From the NCBI RefSeq assembly GCF_020882245.1, contig NC_083597.1, forward strand, positions 81,322,152 to 81,386,151: a stretch of DNA of 64,000 bases, written 5' to 3'. Position 1 is the first letter of the stretch. Every line of letters starts with the position of its first letter. This DNA is from Rhopalosiphum padi (Eukaryota > Arthropoda > Insecta > Hemiptera > Aphididae). A program made the position numbers and the translations under genes. The notes under the pieces were generated by a model that saw only the letters and a program-made list of their open reading frames with translations, did not search any database and was not told where the DNA came from. Positions 48,194 to 60,059 of this stretch are shown piece after piece.

Positions 48194-51100
48194 GTAATTT
48201 ATATTTTAAATATCTTTATAAGTATGAAGAATATTATAAGAACAATTTGAACAGTTTTAAAATTTTAATTTTTAGAATATTTCGGTATTATTTGTTACAT
48301 TTTATATGTTGCTAATCCATTGTTAGGAGTTTTTTTATGTCTTTAATTCAACTTGTTATGAAATATCTAATCAACTATAAGTCCTTACTCCTTAGAAATT
48401 ATTAGGTACATAATATATGAATTATATGAATTAGGCAGATATTTATTGTTTATATAAGTTTCAAAATGTATTTATTTAAACTAAAAATAAAAATAGTTAT
48501 ATATTATATATACGTTTAAAAATGTATCGCTGATCAAAAAGAAAATATTTAGTACAATATTTTTAGAAGACTCATTTATATTACCATCCTATACATTTTG
48601 TATGAACAAATTGATTTCAACAATTACAATCTATGTTCAATTCAGCTCAATAAGCAAATAAGATAATCCAATTCAATTTATACAGTATAATTTATTTTTA
48701 ATGTGAAATTTTTATCCAAAGAGAGAATATTTATTTCTAAGTATTTTTTATTCAACTAGGTAAACGATGTAATAGTGGTAATCAGGTAATATAATAATAA
48801 TACGCGTAATTATTTTTAATATTTTTTTTTATAATTTATATTTTAATAAGTTATATCTCAGTCTATTAAATAAGTCTTCAAAATTTAAATTTATTTTTTA
48901 GTATTCAAACCTCTTTGAATATGATAAATAGAGATTTGAGGGCATAAAATTTATTTTTATTTAATTCGTTATCAGAAAAATGTATATAACTATTTGCTTT
49001 AATAAGTTCTAGTTGCTTTTCTTTTTAAATTGCATATACATTATTTAATTTCATCAATTTATTTATTAAAATAAGTGTATTATGTATTCGATTTGTGTTA
49101 AATCCACTATAAGAACTCTTTAAATTGTACTTTTGTATTTTTTCGCAAATAGTAAAATTTGAAAAATATCATATTATGCTTATACGACATCAGATTTTGA
49201 ATCAATATAGTATACACCTATTAAAAATATTATAAACATTTTAGAATTTTAAATTATAATACACTACGTTCAATACCCGCTTACTTTAAGCAAATTCTAT
49301 TATTGTTTTATGGTCAAAGGTCTTGACATACGATATTATACATTCATTGTGTCAATGGAAGACCGATTTGTAATTTATAATTAACACGTCTGGTTAATGT
49401 AAACATATTTAAAGAGAAATACTTTAATATTTAACCACCATAATATAACCTTTAATTATTATTTCAAGTTCAAATTTACGAATACCGGATTTTGTTAAAA
49501 TATATATCAACATATTACATAGCAGTTAATAATAAAGTGTGTCATAAATTCGTATAATAATAATAATAATATGACTGTTAATCTAAACAATCTAACATTT
49601 TTGTTTCATTTATCTTTAATAGTTAATTACTCTACTCAAAAGGCCATTAGTTATAACACTTAATTACTAGTTAAAATTACTTTAAGTATTTATGAAATGT
49701 TACATTATAATATTATTATTAGATTATATTTTAGTGATCATATTGGTTGATTTTAAGAAGTATAACATTTTCTTGTTTTACTCAGGTGTCCAAGTGTAGC
49801 ATCAAGGTTTTCAATCGTGTTGAGGTTTAGTTAGTCAATGTTCTTCATATCATTAACATTCCGTTATAATTGTTTTACTGTGAGCGTAATACCACATGTT
49901 TCGCATATAGGAGGTTATTTTTTGCCTCGAGAAATTCGACGAATCTAGTGTGTACAATTCTTAATCAATTTATTATTGTTCCTTAATTTTGTTTAAGAGT
50001 CGGAACTGCCTGAGTCTCATCTGTATGTCGATTTCTTAATTTGATTCGGTTTGATGTTCTAATTATTCCCGAATACATACCATTTGTATCTCACGTGTAT
50101 TTATATAAAGTTTATACAGTTTTTAAAGTCATAGTAAGGAATTTCGATATAGTACGTAATACATCTGCACACGCTATACTTATAATATAACTAAATCATG
50201 TATTTTGTGTTTAAATATAAAATTCTGACATTTTTTATAAAACAATTTATAGCTATGTGTATACGTGTATTATGATAAATATATACAATAGATATACTAA
50301 CAGGTATACTAGGTACAGCATCCAAAGACAAATGTTAATAAATATAATTGTATTTCGCTCAATATTATATCGCTTTATTTGATTCGGTCAACGCACTACG
50401 CATAATATATATATTATATTAGGTCTGGCCAGGTTTCGATACATTTTTTTACAGTAACTACATATAAACGTTAGTTATATGCTATAGTCTATGAGTTTTA
50501 CCGTGGAAGACGATACATATTTATTATTGTTGTTGACCTTACAAAATTCGCATTTTCAGTTACATCATTGGATAAATATTTTAAAAATGTATAAAAAAAA
50601 GTAATACCTGTTTTAAGAATTAAAATAAACCTATTATAATTTATTCAGGATAGGTATTTACAGTTATATAATAATATAATAATATAATACGATAATTGGT
50701 ATTTATATGACAGCTATGATACATAATAGAGTACTACCTATACAAATATTAATTTAAAAATTTAAAAATCAAAGTTAGTCGCGTGTTTGTAGGGGCGGCG
50801 TTACTCGGGAGCAAGGGTGGGCAAGTGCCCCCAACATTTTATTTTGCTCCTCCATGCCGCCCTATAATTTAATGTTAAAAATATGTAAGTAAATAGAGAA
50901 ATTGTAAATCATTATTAATATATAAAATAGTATTAATTACTTTAAAGAGTTTTTAGACTTAAGTTATATTATTATAAGTTTGACTGTTATATTCAAATTC
51001 AATATGCTTTTTTGCACATTTAGAAATAAATATATTGAACAGAGTTAATACTAACAGCACACTTTCTAAAGTATCATACATTAAAAGATAAAAAGTTATG

Positions 51101-52474
51101 TATTGTTATATACAAAAAAAAAGAAAAAGGAGCAAATCGGTAGCAGACAACAACAATAATAACTACGATATTGATTATAGTATATTTAGTTTTTTCATTA
51201 GTTTACAGTTTAATCTATTCACGAGTTGTTCGATAAGATTATTATTTATTATAATCAATAAATATGTTGCTATGGGAATTTATTTTATTAGTTTAAATAT
51301 TGAAAGATTGTTTATTTATATTCCAATATGGTTTCAACTCAAATATTAAATATATTAATTGAATGATTTTCAAATAATTACATTCCTGTTCTTCGTACTA
51401 TTGACTTAAATTGATTGAAAGTTTGAAAGTAATTATTTAGTGTTTTTGTCAAAAATTATGAATTTTTGGTGTAGATACTCCCGTATTATCGGGCAACGTC
51501 AATTTTTTTAATCCCTACTTGACTTTACGACATTTATATACCTTTTTTTAAATTTTATTTAAAAATGAATCTTTCATACAGGAGACAAAACTGGTTAATG
51601 AGCACCCCCCATAATACCTTATTTGGTTTATTATTATTATAGTTGTCATTGTTTCAATTTTTGTTTGTTTTTCATTAATTTAAAATTATTTGAATTGGAT
51701 TCAATCCATTTGTATTTAAGAATATAATTAATAAATAAATAAATATATTATAAATTATAATTTTATTTGTTGGGAAATATGCTGATATTTGTTTATAATT
51801 GTATTATTATTTGTATGCGGTAATTTTCTATTTGGTTTTTGGTTATACCGTCGTTTTAGTGTTTTAAATTCAAGCTTATTTTCTGTAAAATTCAACAGTT
51901 ATTTATATAAATTAAAAATTTACTCAATAATAGTTATGTTTTAAATAATAAATTACAACGACAATTATGTAATCATAACGTATTCGTATTAATGAGTTAT
52001 TAATAATAATATTAACACTTGATGCATAGCTAGGTCATCGCATTTTAATTTTTTTTCTTCCCAAATGTTTTTGATTTGAATTTACGTAGTTATAAAATTA
52101 TGTGGCAGTTATTTATTAACAATTAGCACACAAGTACAAAAAGCTTAACATTAATGTAACAGCTAATTTCTATATTACCTTATATGTATAATAGTAGGTA
52201 TACGGTATACCTTATACCTTTATGTTATATTCTAAGGACGCAATGGTAATTTTTTTGTAATATTTCACCACGCGCTTTGATAATTAACTATATAGTATTA
52301 AAAACGTATTTGGCCAGTAAAAAGTCGTACATAGTCATCTGTATTAGGCTATATACTCAAGGATACATAATTTAATTTATTTTATAAGTTACAATGTGTT
52401 TGAACAACACTAGCTGTGGGTTAATTGGTAATTCGTACAGTTTTTTATTCTGTGCATTATTTTGATATTTCAGA
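48194..52474 (+). other. Presumed first intron of FAR-3, no gene seen
   Basis: AT-rich DNA with short random open frames only. It holds a small degenerate GC-rich repeat near 50795-50865. If the 5' exon lies elsewhere, part of this is intergenic. Confidence 0.3.
50795..50865. mobile_element. Degenerate GC-rich MITE fragment
   Basis: AGGGGCGGCGTTAC and GCCGCCCTATAAT face each other around GGGCAAGTGCCCCC. Looks like the joined ends of a deleted element. Confidence 0.35.
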
Positions 52475-52632
52475 ATGCCTGCTGATATTGCAACCATGGA
52501 TAACTTTGATTCGAACAGCCAGAACACAACTCATGACATGTCAGAAATTCAATCTTTTTACGATGGTATGACGGTATTTTTGACTGGCGCCACTGGATTT
52601 GTAGGCAATTTAATACTAGAAAAACTAATCAG
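52475..52632 (+). CDS. FAR-3 exon 1, start and NAD(P)H-binding motif
   Basis: ATG two bases after a TTTCAG acceptor. Encodes a polar lead, then EIQSFYDGMTVFLTGATGFV and GNLILEKLIR. Donor GTAACA at 52633, phase 2. Confidence 0.93.
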
Positions 52633-55600
52633 GTAACAGCTATTCATCCAAAAACGTCTATAATATATTACACGACACACTATTGTTTAATCGGATTTAA
52701 ATTGTTAATTGTTAATTACCTACATATTTTGTGAGTTCACAGCATAGTTTTTATTAAATATATTCAGATATACAATAATATGTCAACACGACTGTATATG
52801 TATGTATACAGTCACGTGGCAAGCATTTTCAAATTTTAAGCAAAGTATTTAAAATATGACTCACTCACTACCCCCCTACAACATGATATATAATTTAAAA
52901 CTGTATGCTAATTTAAGATTTTTATTATATGACAAAGTTCATTAACAATTTAATAATAAAAAAAATACAATAATAATTAATTATACATTCACAAATATTT
53001 TAATTTTTAAATTCAAGATAAATTTCTAGGGCTAAATAATTGCATTAGGCAAACGTTATTCACCACGCCACTGTATGTATAATAATATATTATGTATAAG
53101 AATATTCTTTGTAAAATGATTATATATATATATATGCCATATTATTTATAATTAACCATAATTTTAAGTTTGTTAATTTTTTTCCGAATTTTCTGTGCGT
53201 TAGAATAACCTTACGTGTAATTATAATATTGAGTTATACACAGCGAACGTTGAAATTTGAAACTATTAAGTAGAACTTAACTATAATCGATGCACTGATC
53301 AACGGCGTACCTACAGCACGTAATTGGATTATTGTTAAGAATTATTTCAAAATATTATATATAACCAAAACGGTGGACGATAACAATATTATCTGTAGGT
53401 TAGGTACTCTACAATTCTGGTTTTATAAATTAAAATTCATACTCAGGATTGTTTATTTAAAATTTAAATATATTCCTATGTTTGTAAATAAGTTTATCAC
53501 GACATCAGAATACTTGAGTAGCTGTGTACCTATATGGTTTTTTGTGATTTAAAACAAAACACGGGAAACAAAGAGTATAAAATATATAGTGTGTAGGTAC
53601 GTCATGCAGAATATTTAATAAGTGTAGTCTACGTAAGCTCAAGTTTGATTTTTTTATCTTATTTTTATATACATTTTGTTTCCAAATTTTATTACTTAAT
53701 CAGTTTATCCTAATCACATGTATATTATTATGATTTGAAATACTAATATCCCATAAAAGGGGCTTATATGAAAGTATATATTATTTACTTCCGTATCAAC
53801 TGACAATGCCAGATTTTAATTTATTTAGGTACTCAAGACAATTTACTGTCGTAACACACATTTCAATTTTAACACGCATACAGTATTATATTTTGTACAA
53901 CGTATACAACCTAATGATTTTCCATTATACCTAATTGTATTATTTAATTTTAAAACGTCGTAAATTATTATACCTTAGATGTCTTAATAAAATTTTTTTT
54001 TCTTCGATAATTCAAACAGTGAATTATTATAGTATTTAAATATTAAAATAAAAAATTTAATTTTTAAATGTAGGCTAACTTAATAATTAAGAACAGTTAA
54101 ACATAAATCCAATAATGTTCGATGTAATATTATATTATGACAATATTATGTATATATTTATAATAGTAAATTACCTAAAATGCATTTTATTTTTATTTTA
54201 GAACTTGTTCAGGTGTTAAAAGAATTTATGTCTTGATCAGAGAGAAAAAAGGAAAAACTACAGAAGATAGGTTTAAAGAGCTCTTTAATGACCCGGTGAG
54301 TAAATATTTTTATTTTTATCACATTTAGATAGTTTGAAGAAAATAGTTTCAGAAATTTAACTATTGTTATGCATGGATAATACATTTTCACTGTATTTTA
54401 ATGTCTATAATATTATGGCTAAATTATATTACATTAAATACGTAGTATTCAAGATATATTGAATAATATACATCAAATGTATATCAGATGTTTATTCATT
54501 TTATTAAATCGAAATAATAAGATTAACATAATTATTAAATTATTTATAATTCAAACATAAATACTATCATTTAAATCAAACTTACGAGCTACTTATTGTT
54601 AAACTTAATTTTTATAAAATTACCCAGTTAAAATACTTTTTAAATATCATATATGCTCATTCACGAATTCCGAATAAATAATACATTCAAATGGATTTAG
54701 ACTGAGTCATATTTATGTTGATTCATTTAATCAAATGTGTGTATCAAAAATGACATGTAAAAAACAATAATATTTATAAATAACAAGTGTAAAATAAAAA
54801 CATATGAAACGAATAGCAAACACATTATACTTGAATGTCAAAAATGAAGAAGAAAAGAGTTATTGACCTTTAAAAGTGTCAATTAATACTATAAACGCAA
54901 TTTAAGTATATTTAAAAATGTTATATATAATATTATACAATGTATAAATACGTATAATATAATGTATATACATACTTACAAATACATATTGAATTATTTA
55001 ATTCAAAAAATATATTTACAATTTGTGTAAACTATTAATACAATTAATAAAAATGTATGTGTAAATTATGTAAAATTTAAAATTTGATATAAAAAATATA
55101 TCTTTTCAATATTCATATATTTGTTTTTTAACTTTCGTATGTTATAATTGGTATAAATTTTTTTTTCATATAATTGCAGAAATATTCAATATATTTTCAT
55201 TAATTTATTTGTATTGTTAATTTTTTATTTTCCAATCGTTTTTAAAATTAGTGTAATAATATTGAATAATTAAAAAATAAATTTATGTTCAGTTAAGTAA
55301 AATTCGAGGTGTTCAATTTATTATTTCAGGTATTTGAATTAATGAAAAAACAACAACCCAATTACTTGGAAAAGATTACAGCAGTTATCGGTGATTGTTC
55401 TTTACCAAATTTAGGGATAGATGTTCAATACATGAATATTATGAAAAATGAAGTAACACATATTATATAACATAAAAATAATTATATTAATCATTAACTT
55501 TTTTTTAATAATTTTTTTTTAACTAAGGTTAACATTGTTATACACTCGGCCGCCACAGTAAGATTCGACGAACAATTAAGAAAAGCCGTTAACATCAATA

Positions 55601-58600
55601 TAATTGCCTTACAAGATATGCTGAAAATGAGCCAAGAAATGTCAAACTTAAAGGTAAATAATGCACTCGTATGCACTTGTTATTATGTATTTTTTATTTA
55701 ACCAAAAGCACTTATAAAAAGGTAGGTAAGTGAGTACCGCTCTGCTGCACATTAGATGTCTAGAGGACTATTTAGGCCTGTTAAATTTTAATTTAATGAT
55801 ATATTTTCATTGTATACGAAAAACGATTCTGATCGGAAACAGTCTATTTAGCCTATATCACCAAGGGTTAATGTTTTTTTTGATATTGATACTTAAGTCA
55901 ATTATTTTGCTTTTAGCACTTTAATAGGTTGATATAATTTTTTTCCGAAAATATTGCATTAATTATATTATTATACTTAATAATTTTAATTTAAAGTAAT
56001 ATATATATTTATACCATAATTATATCAACTTAATTTATAGTTCAAAAATTAATAAAATCTTTCTGTATAAATACCATAAAACAGTAAAAATAGATTCACA
56101 CTTATATAATGATTAATGAGTTGGTAATTTAAAATAAATTAAGATTATTATTACGCATTAATAAACCCATAATAATATAAAGTACATACAATTTTAAGGT
56201 CCCACTAACACTTTTAAATCATAACAAAATAATATTAATTTATCGTTTAAATAATTAATTTCGTCCAAATTTTAACTTAAAATGTCTATAAAAAACTAAT
56301 TGTTTTTATATATGTTTTGGGTTTTATGGTTCCGATATGAACTACTTATGTGAAATCTTGTATTAAATTTTCAATTTCTTAGATACTAAAATAAAAGTTT
56401 TTATACATTTTTGACTAAAAACTAGTTTGTGGTTTTGATGAATTTCATCAAAATTCTAACTTCAAATGCATAAAAATAAAATTGTGCCTGTGTGTTTTTA
56501 ATTCCTTTATACAGATATATGAATATATTTTGTATAACATTTTCAAACATTAATTCTACTTAACAAATAATTTTATAAAAAAATATACATTTATAAACTA
56601 AAAAAATTGAAAATTTCAAATGCCTATAAATAACTCAAAAAATGTTATCAATTTTTTAAATTCTATAGTATAATATGATAATATAAATATTTGGTGAAAA
56701 TATCAATTATTTACGGGTTTTGTTTTCGTGTTACATAAAAACAACAAAATTAATTTTGTTGAAAATATAATTTGTTTGAAAATTCCCGTTTTTCTTAATT
56801 TTTGTTTGCTTTTCCCAATTTTAAAAATAAGTATTGAGAATTTTTAAGTTTATCCTCTATAAAGTACAAACTGCATATAATTTAATATCAAAAATAACTT
56901 CTATTTATGAAAATTAAAGCAATTTATCGACAACTTATTGTGTTTTATTATATATAAAAAAATCACATCCATGATAAAATCAACACATTCATCGTTCCGC
57001 TCAGAATCTAAAATAATTATAATAATAACAACGACTTGTGATACTAATTAAGTACTACCAAATTAATAAGTTTTTTTATTTACTTTAATTTTATTTACAC
57101 TTATTTCCGTTTAGGCTTTTGTCCACATTTCTACAGCTTACTCGAATTGCGCCGGGAGAAAAGTCGTTGATGAGATATTCTACAAACCACCAATATCTGG
57201 AGATAATTTGTTACAGCTCGTAAACAGTCTTGACGATGACTACATCGAAAGAATTACTCCTTCGTAAGTAGTATACCTACTTATCTGCATAATTCTTTCT
57301 TGGTTAATAGATAGAACAAAAATCTATTACTCAATTGAAATAAATAGAAAATAATTTATTGGTTTTTATATTGGTCAAGAATAGTCACAATTTATGAATA
57401 AAATTAATTAAGGGTCAAAAAGATTGACGAAAAAAATTTAAATGTGTTAATAATCGCTTGTTTTATTCATGTAGAGTGTTGAAAGAGTGGCCAAACACGT
57501 ATGCAATGACAAAAGCTATTGCCGAAGGCGAAATTTTAACATACGGCAAAGGGTTGCCCGTCGGAGTGATAAGGCCGTCGATGAGTGAGTAAAAAGTGTA
57601 TACTTGTGTTTGATTCTATGTATTATGGTGTAGCAACCAGCCTGAAACCCCTTGGCTTTCATAAGTATTCTTATTGAATTGTAATAATATCATGTATATT
57701 TTTTATATAACAATTGTTGAGCTATAATGGTTTATTCTAGTAGTTAATAAAAATAATAATAATATAAAATGTACTCTTATCAAGTGATGAAAAACAGACA
57801 TACAAAAATTGTATTCTGTATTAATATTAGTTATAGTAATAATAATATTCTTGACAGTAATACTTCTATATTATATGTATAGTTATCATAAACTCTAAGT
57901 AGAAAATACAAATATTTATTACGGACCCTACTTATTTTCGTACTCCACCAAGACATTTCTATTTGCACTACTGATACAGTGGCTCATAGCTGTAGTTGTT
58001 ATTATATAGAAATTATAAATTTTTGTAAATTGTTTTTGAACCGTAGTTGTTGCCACCGACGACGAACCTGTCTCCGGGTGGATCAACAACTTTTACGGAC
58101 CAACGGGAGTCGTAGCGGCCACCGGCATTGGTCTTATGCGGTGCATGTGTGCTGATCCCAAACAAATAGCTGACATCATACCTGGAGATTTCGTTAGCAA
58201 CGCTGTTTTGGCCTCCGCCTGGGACATCCACAATCAATGGTGAATAACGATTTTACAAATGAGTACCTGTGAGGGTTATGATATTTTATTGTGCTTTCAC
58301 GTTCGTATAGCACCGATAATATCGGAGCAAATAGTCATATTATTGAAATTTGTTAAGAATTAAAACATTTGACGCTGTAGACGACTGATAGTCCCTTAAG
58401 CAATGACGTCCATAGTCATTAAAAAGATGTATTTTCAAAATATTTATATCATGTAGGGGGCCTTAATCTCGAAATATAATTAAAATATTACAGAACAGCG
58501 CTACACGGTACGTGTAATTATATTATTTTCAATCATATATACTGTTCTTTTGTTCGTATGTCAGTCGATGAAAGTATAAAATTATTATGATTTTGATAAA

Positions 58601-60005
58601 TCTGCAGTACTATAAAGAAATAAGCAAGTCAGTAATTGAGTAAAGATCGTAAAATTGTACCAATTTTCGACGTAACTGATATAATAATTATTTTAAGAAA
58701 AAAAACGGTCTACGAGTATTTATGCAATATGTAATTATTTTTATAACCATCAAAATTATTTAATATTTGCATTGGCTTAAAGGCACGTACTTATTCAATA
58801 ATATTTAGAATAAATAATATTTCATGACGGTTTTAAATACACCATGTTTGTCTAATGCAGCCGTAGTATTGGTATTAGGTACTATTACCTTATGAGTATA
58901 GTAATAATTAATTATATTGTAAGTTTTCATTTTAAATGTCTTTATATATACTTTTAATAATATAACAAGTAAAAATAAATTAAAACATACTAAACATACT
59001 AAATATCCTAGGCAAAATCATAAAAGTGCCAACGGTTTGAATAAAGAAAATCATGAGCCAAAAATTTACAATATCGTTTCTTCGAGCTCTAATCCCTTGA
59101 CATGGGGAGAATTTTCATCATACAACATGACATTTGGATACAATGTACCCTCTATAAAAGCGGTGAGTGGTCCTAAAACGTTTTAAATAATTATGTTGAA
59201 TGCAAGAATGAGTTTGTTTACGCACAGGCAATATTTATGATCAAATGAAAATAATTATGTTTTTTTTTTTTGCCTTCTTTTATTTATAGATCTGGCCAAT
59301 TATGTTAAGACTATCCAAAAACAAATACGAATATACAATTTTATGTTTCCTTCTTCATACTTTACCTGGTTACATTATCGATTCCTTAGCCAAGCTCACG
59401 GGAAGAAAGCCACAGTAAGTAAACGATGATGAAAAACGAAAAAAAATATATTGTACTTATATTAATATTATATGACTAAATAAAAGTTTTCTCAAACAAC
59501 CGGCTATATCGATGTATGTATAATTGTATACCCATATTATAATATACCTTCGATTTTTACATTTTCAGATTAATGGACGGATACAAAAAAATGCATAAAT
59601 TCTCTGAAGTTATATCATACTTCAGTCTACAATCGTGGACGTTTCACGATGATAATACAAGATCGCTGATAAAAAAGATGTCCAAGTTAGACCAGTCCCT
59701 ATTCAAGTTCGACATATCTAAATTAAGCTGGAATGAGTATTTCAAAAAACACGTTTTGGGAATTAGATTGTACATCATAAAAGATACAATTGACTCGGTG
59801 CCGGAAGCACTAAAACGAACTAAAAAGTCAGTAAACACAATCCGAAAGATCGGTCATTATTTTTTTATCACAAGCAATTGAAGATTATTTATTTATTTTT
59901 TTAATTTATGTTTTCAGATTGTACATGATTCACTACACGTTAATGTCTATATTGGTGGCATTATTGATTTTAATAGTGTATGGGCTGTTCATACTATTCG
60001 TGTAG
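52475..60005 (+). CDS. Fatty acyl-CoA reductase 3 (FAR-3), complete
   Basis: Eleven coding exons (52475-52632, 54202-54295, 55330-55452, 55528-55653, 57115-57263, 57475-57584, 58047-58239, 59012-59162, 59290-59414, 59569-59826, 59918-60005) join to 1575 bp, 524 aa. Reaction as for FAR-2. TGATGFVG at 37-44, STAYSN at 173-178, Tyr226/Lys230 as YxxxK in WPNTYAMTK. FAR C-terminal domain at about 369-496 with LFKFDISKLSWNEYF, then a hydrophobic tail. The N-terminus is about 14 residues longer than FAR-2; Met8 (52496) is an alternative start. An acceptor (TTTCAG) two bases before the ATG shows that a non-coding 5' exon lies upstream. One 75-bp intron is not shared with FAR-1 or FAR-2. All catalytic residues are present, so it should be active. 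Confidence 0.95.
52801..53081. mobile_element. hAT-type MITE with perfect 8-bp target duplication
   Basis: Element 52809-53073 (265 bp) has ends CAGTCACGTGGCAA and, reversed, CAGTGGCGTGGTGA. TATGTATA flanks it exactly on both sides (52801-52808, 53074-53081). It lies in FAR-3 intron 1. Confidence 0.8.
54202..54295 (+). CDS. FAR-3 exon 2
   Basis: 94 bp. Encodes TCSGVKRIYVLIREKKGKTT and ends ELFNDP before GTGAGT, as FAR-2 exon 2 ends MFSSP. Confidence 0.93.
55330..55452 (+). CDS. FAR-3 exon 3
   Basis: 123 bp, phase 0. Encodes VFELMKKQQPNYLEKITAVI then GDCSLPNLGI. Ends before a GTAACA donor that opens a 75-bp intron absent from the paralogs. Confidence 0.92.
55528..55653 (+). CDS. FAR-3 exon 4
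   Basis: 126 bp, phase 0. Encodes VNIVIHSAATVRFDEQL and ends EMSNLK. 123 + 126 equals the 249 bp of FAR-2 exon 3 exactly. Confidence 0.93.
55730..57005. repeat. AT-rich interspersed repeat in FAR-3 intron, longest copy
   Basis: Shares GTTAAATTTTAATTTAATGA, CATTGTATACGAAAAA and ATGCCTATAAATAACTCAAA with copy A in the FAR-1 intron. It ends CATCGTTCCGCTCAG. The + strand frame at 55730-55924 lies inside it and is not supported as a gene. Confidence 0.5.
57115..57263 (+). CDS. FAR-3 exon 5
   Basis: 149 bp. Begins AFVHISTAYSNCAGRKVVDE, the active-site strand; ends YIERITPS in phase 2. Confidence 0.95.
57475..57584 (+). CDS. FAR-3 exon 6, YxxxK catalytic motif
   Basis: 110 bp. Encodes VLKEWPNTYAMTKAIAEGEI and ends VGVIRPSM. 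Confidence 0.95.
58047..58239 (+). CDS. FAR-3 exon 7
   Basis: 193 bp. Encodes DDEPVSGWINNFYGPTGVVA, then GIGLMRCM and IIPGDFVSNAVLASAW. Confidence 0.95.
59012..59162 (+). CDS. FAR-3 exon 8
   Basis: 151 bp, the longest version of this variable exon. Encodes a polar insert, then PKIYNIVSSSSNPLTWGEFS, the VYNxxS-type strand common in FARs. Confidence 0.93.
59290..59414 (+). CDS. FAR-3 exon 9
   Basis: 125 bp. Encodes IWPIMLRLSKNKYEYTILCF then HTLPGYIIDSLAKLTGRKPQ, start of the C-terminal domain. Confidence 0.95.
59569..59826 (+). CDS. FAR-3 exon 10, FAR C-terminal domain
   Basis: 258 bp. Encodes SLFKFDISKLSWNEYF and LGIRLYIIKD. Donor GTCAGT at 59827; reading on without splicing would give a short false C-terminus. 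Confidence 0.93.
59918..60005 (+). CDS. FAR-3 exon 11, hydrophobic tail and stop
   Basis: Encodes LYMIHYTLMSILVALLILIV and a few more hydrophobic residues; TAG at 60003-60005. Confidence 0.93.
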
Positions 60006-60049
60006 GTAATTCAAATCTCTGTTGTCCTAAATGGCGATTATACATGTAT

Positions 60050-60055
60050 AATAAA
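60050..60055 (+). terminator. Polyadenylation signal of FAR-3
   Basis: AATAAA 45 bp after the FAR-3 stop codon. Confidence 0.55.
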
Positions 60056-60059
60056 CATA

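Noticed and set aside
51098..51349. + strand 83-aa frame
   Set aside because: Random hydrophobic composition within the presumed FAR-3 first intron.
58013..58237. - strand 74-aa frame
   Set aside because: Antisense shadow of FAR-3 exon 7.
59644..59838. - strand 64-aa frame
   Set aside because: Antisense shadow of FAR-3 exon 10.
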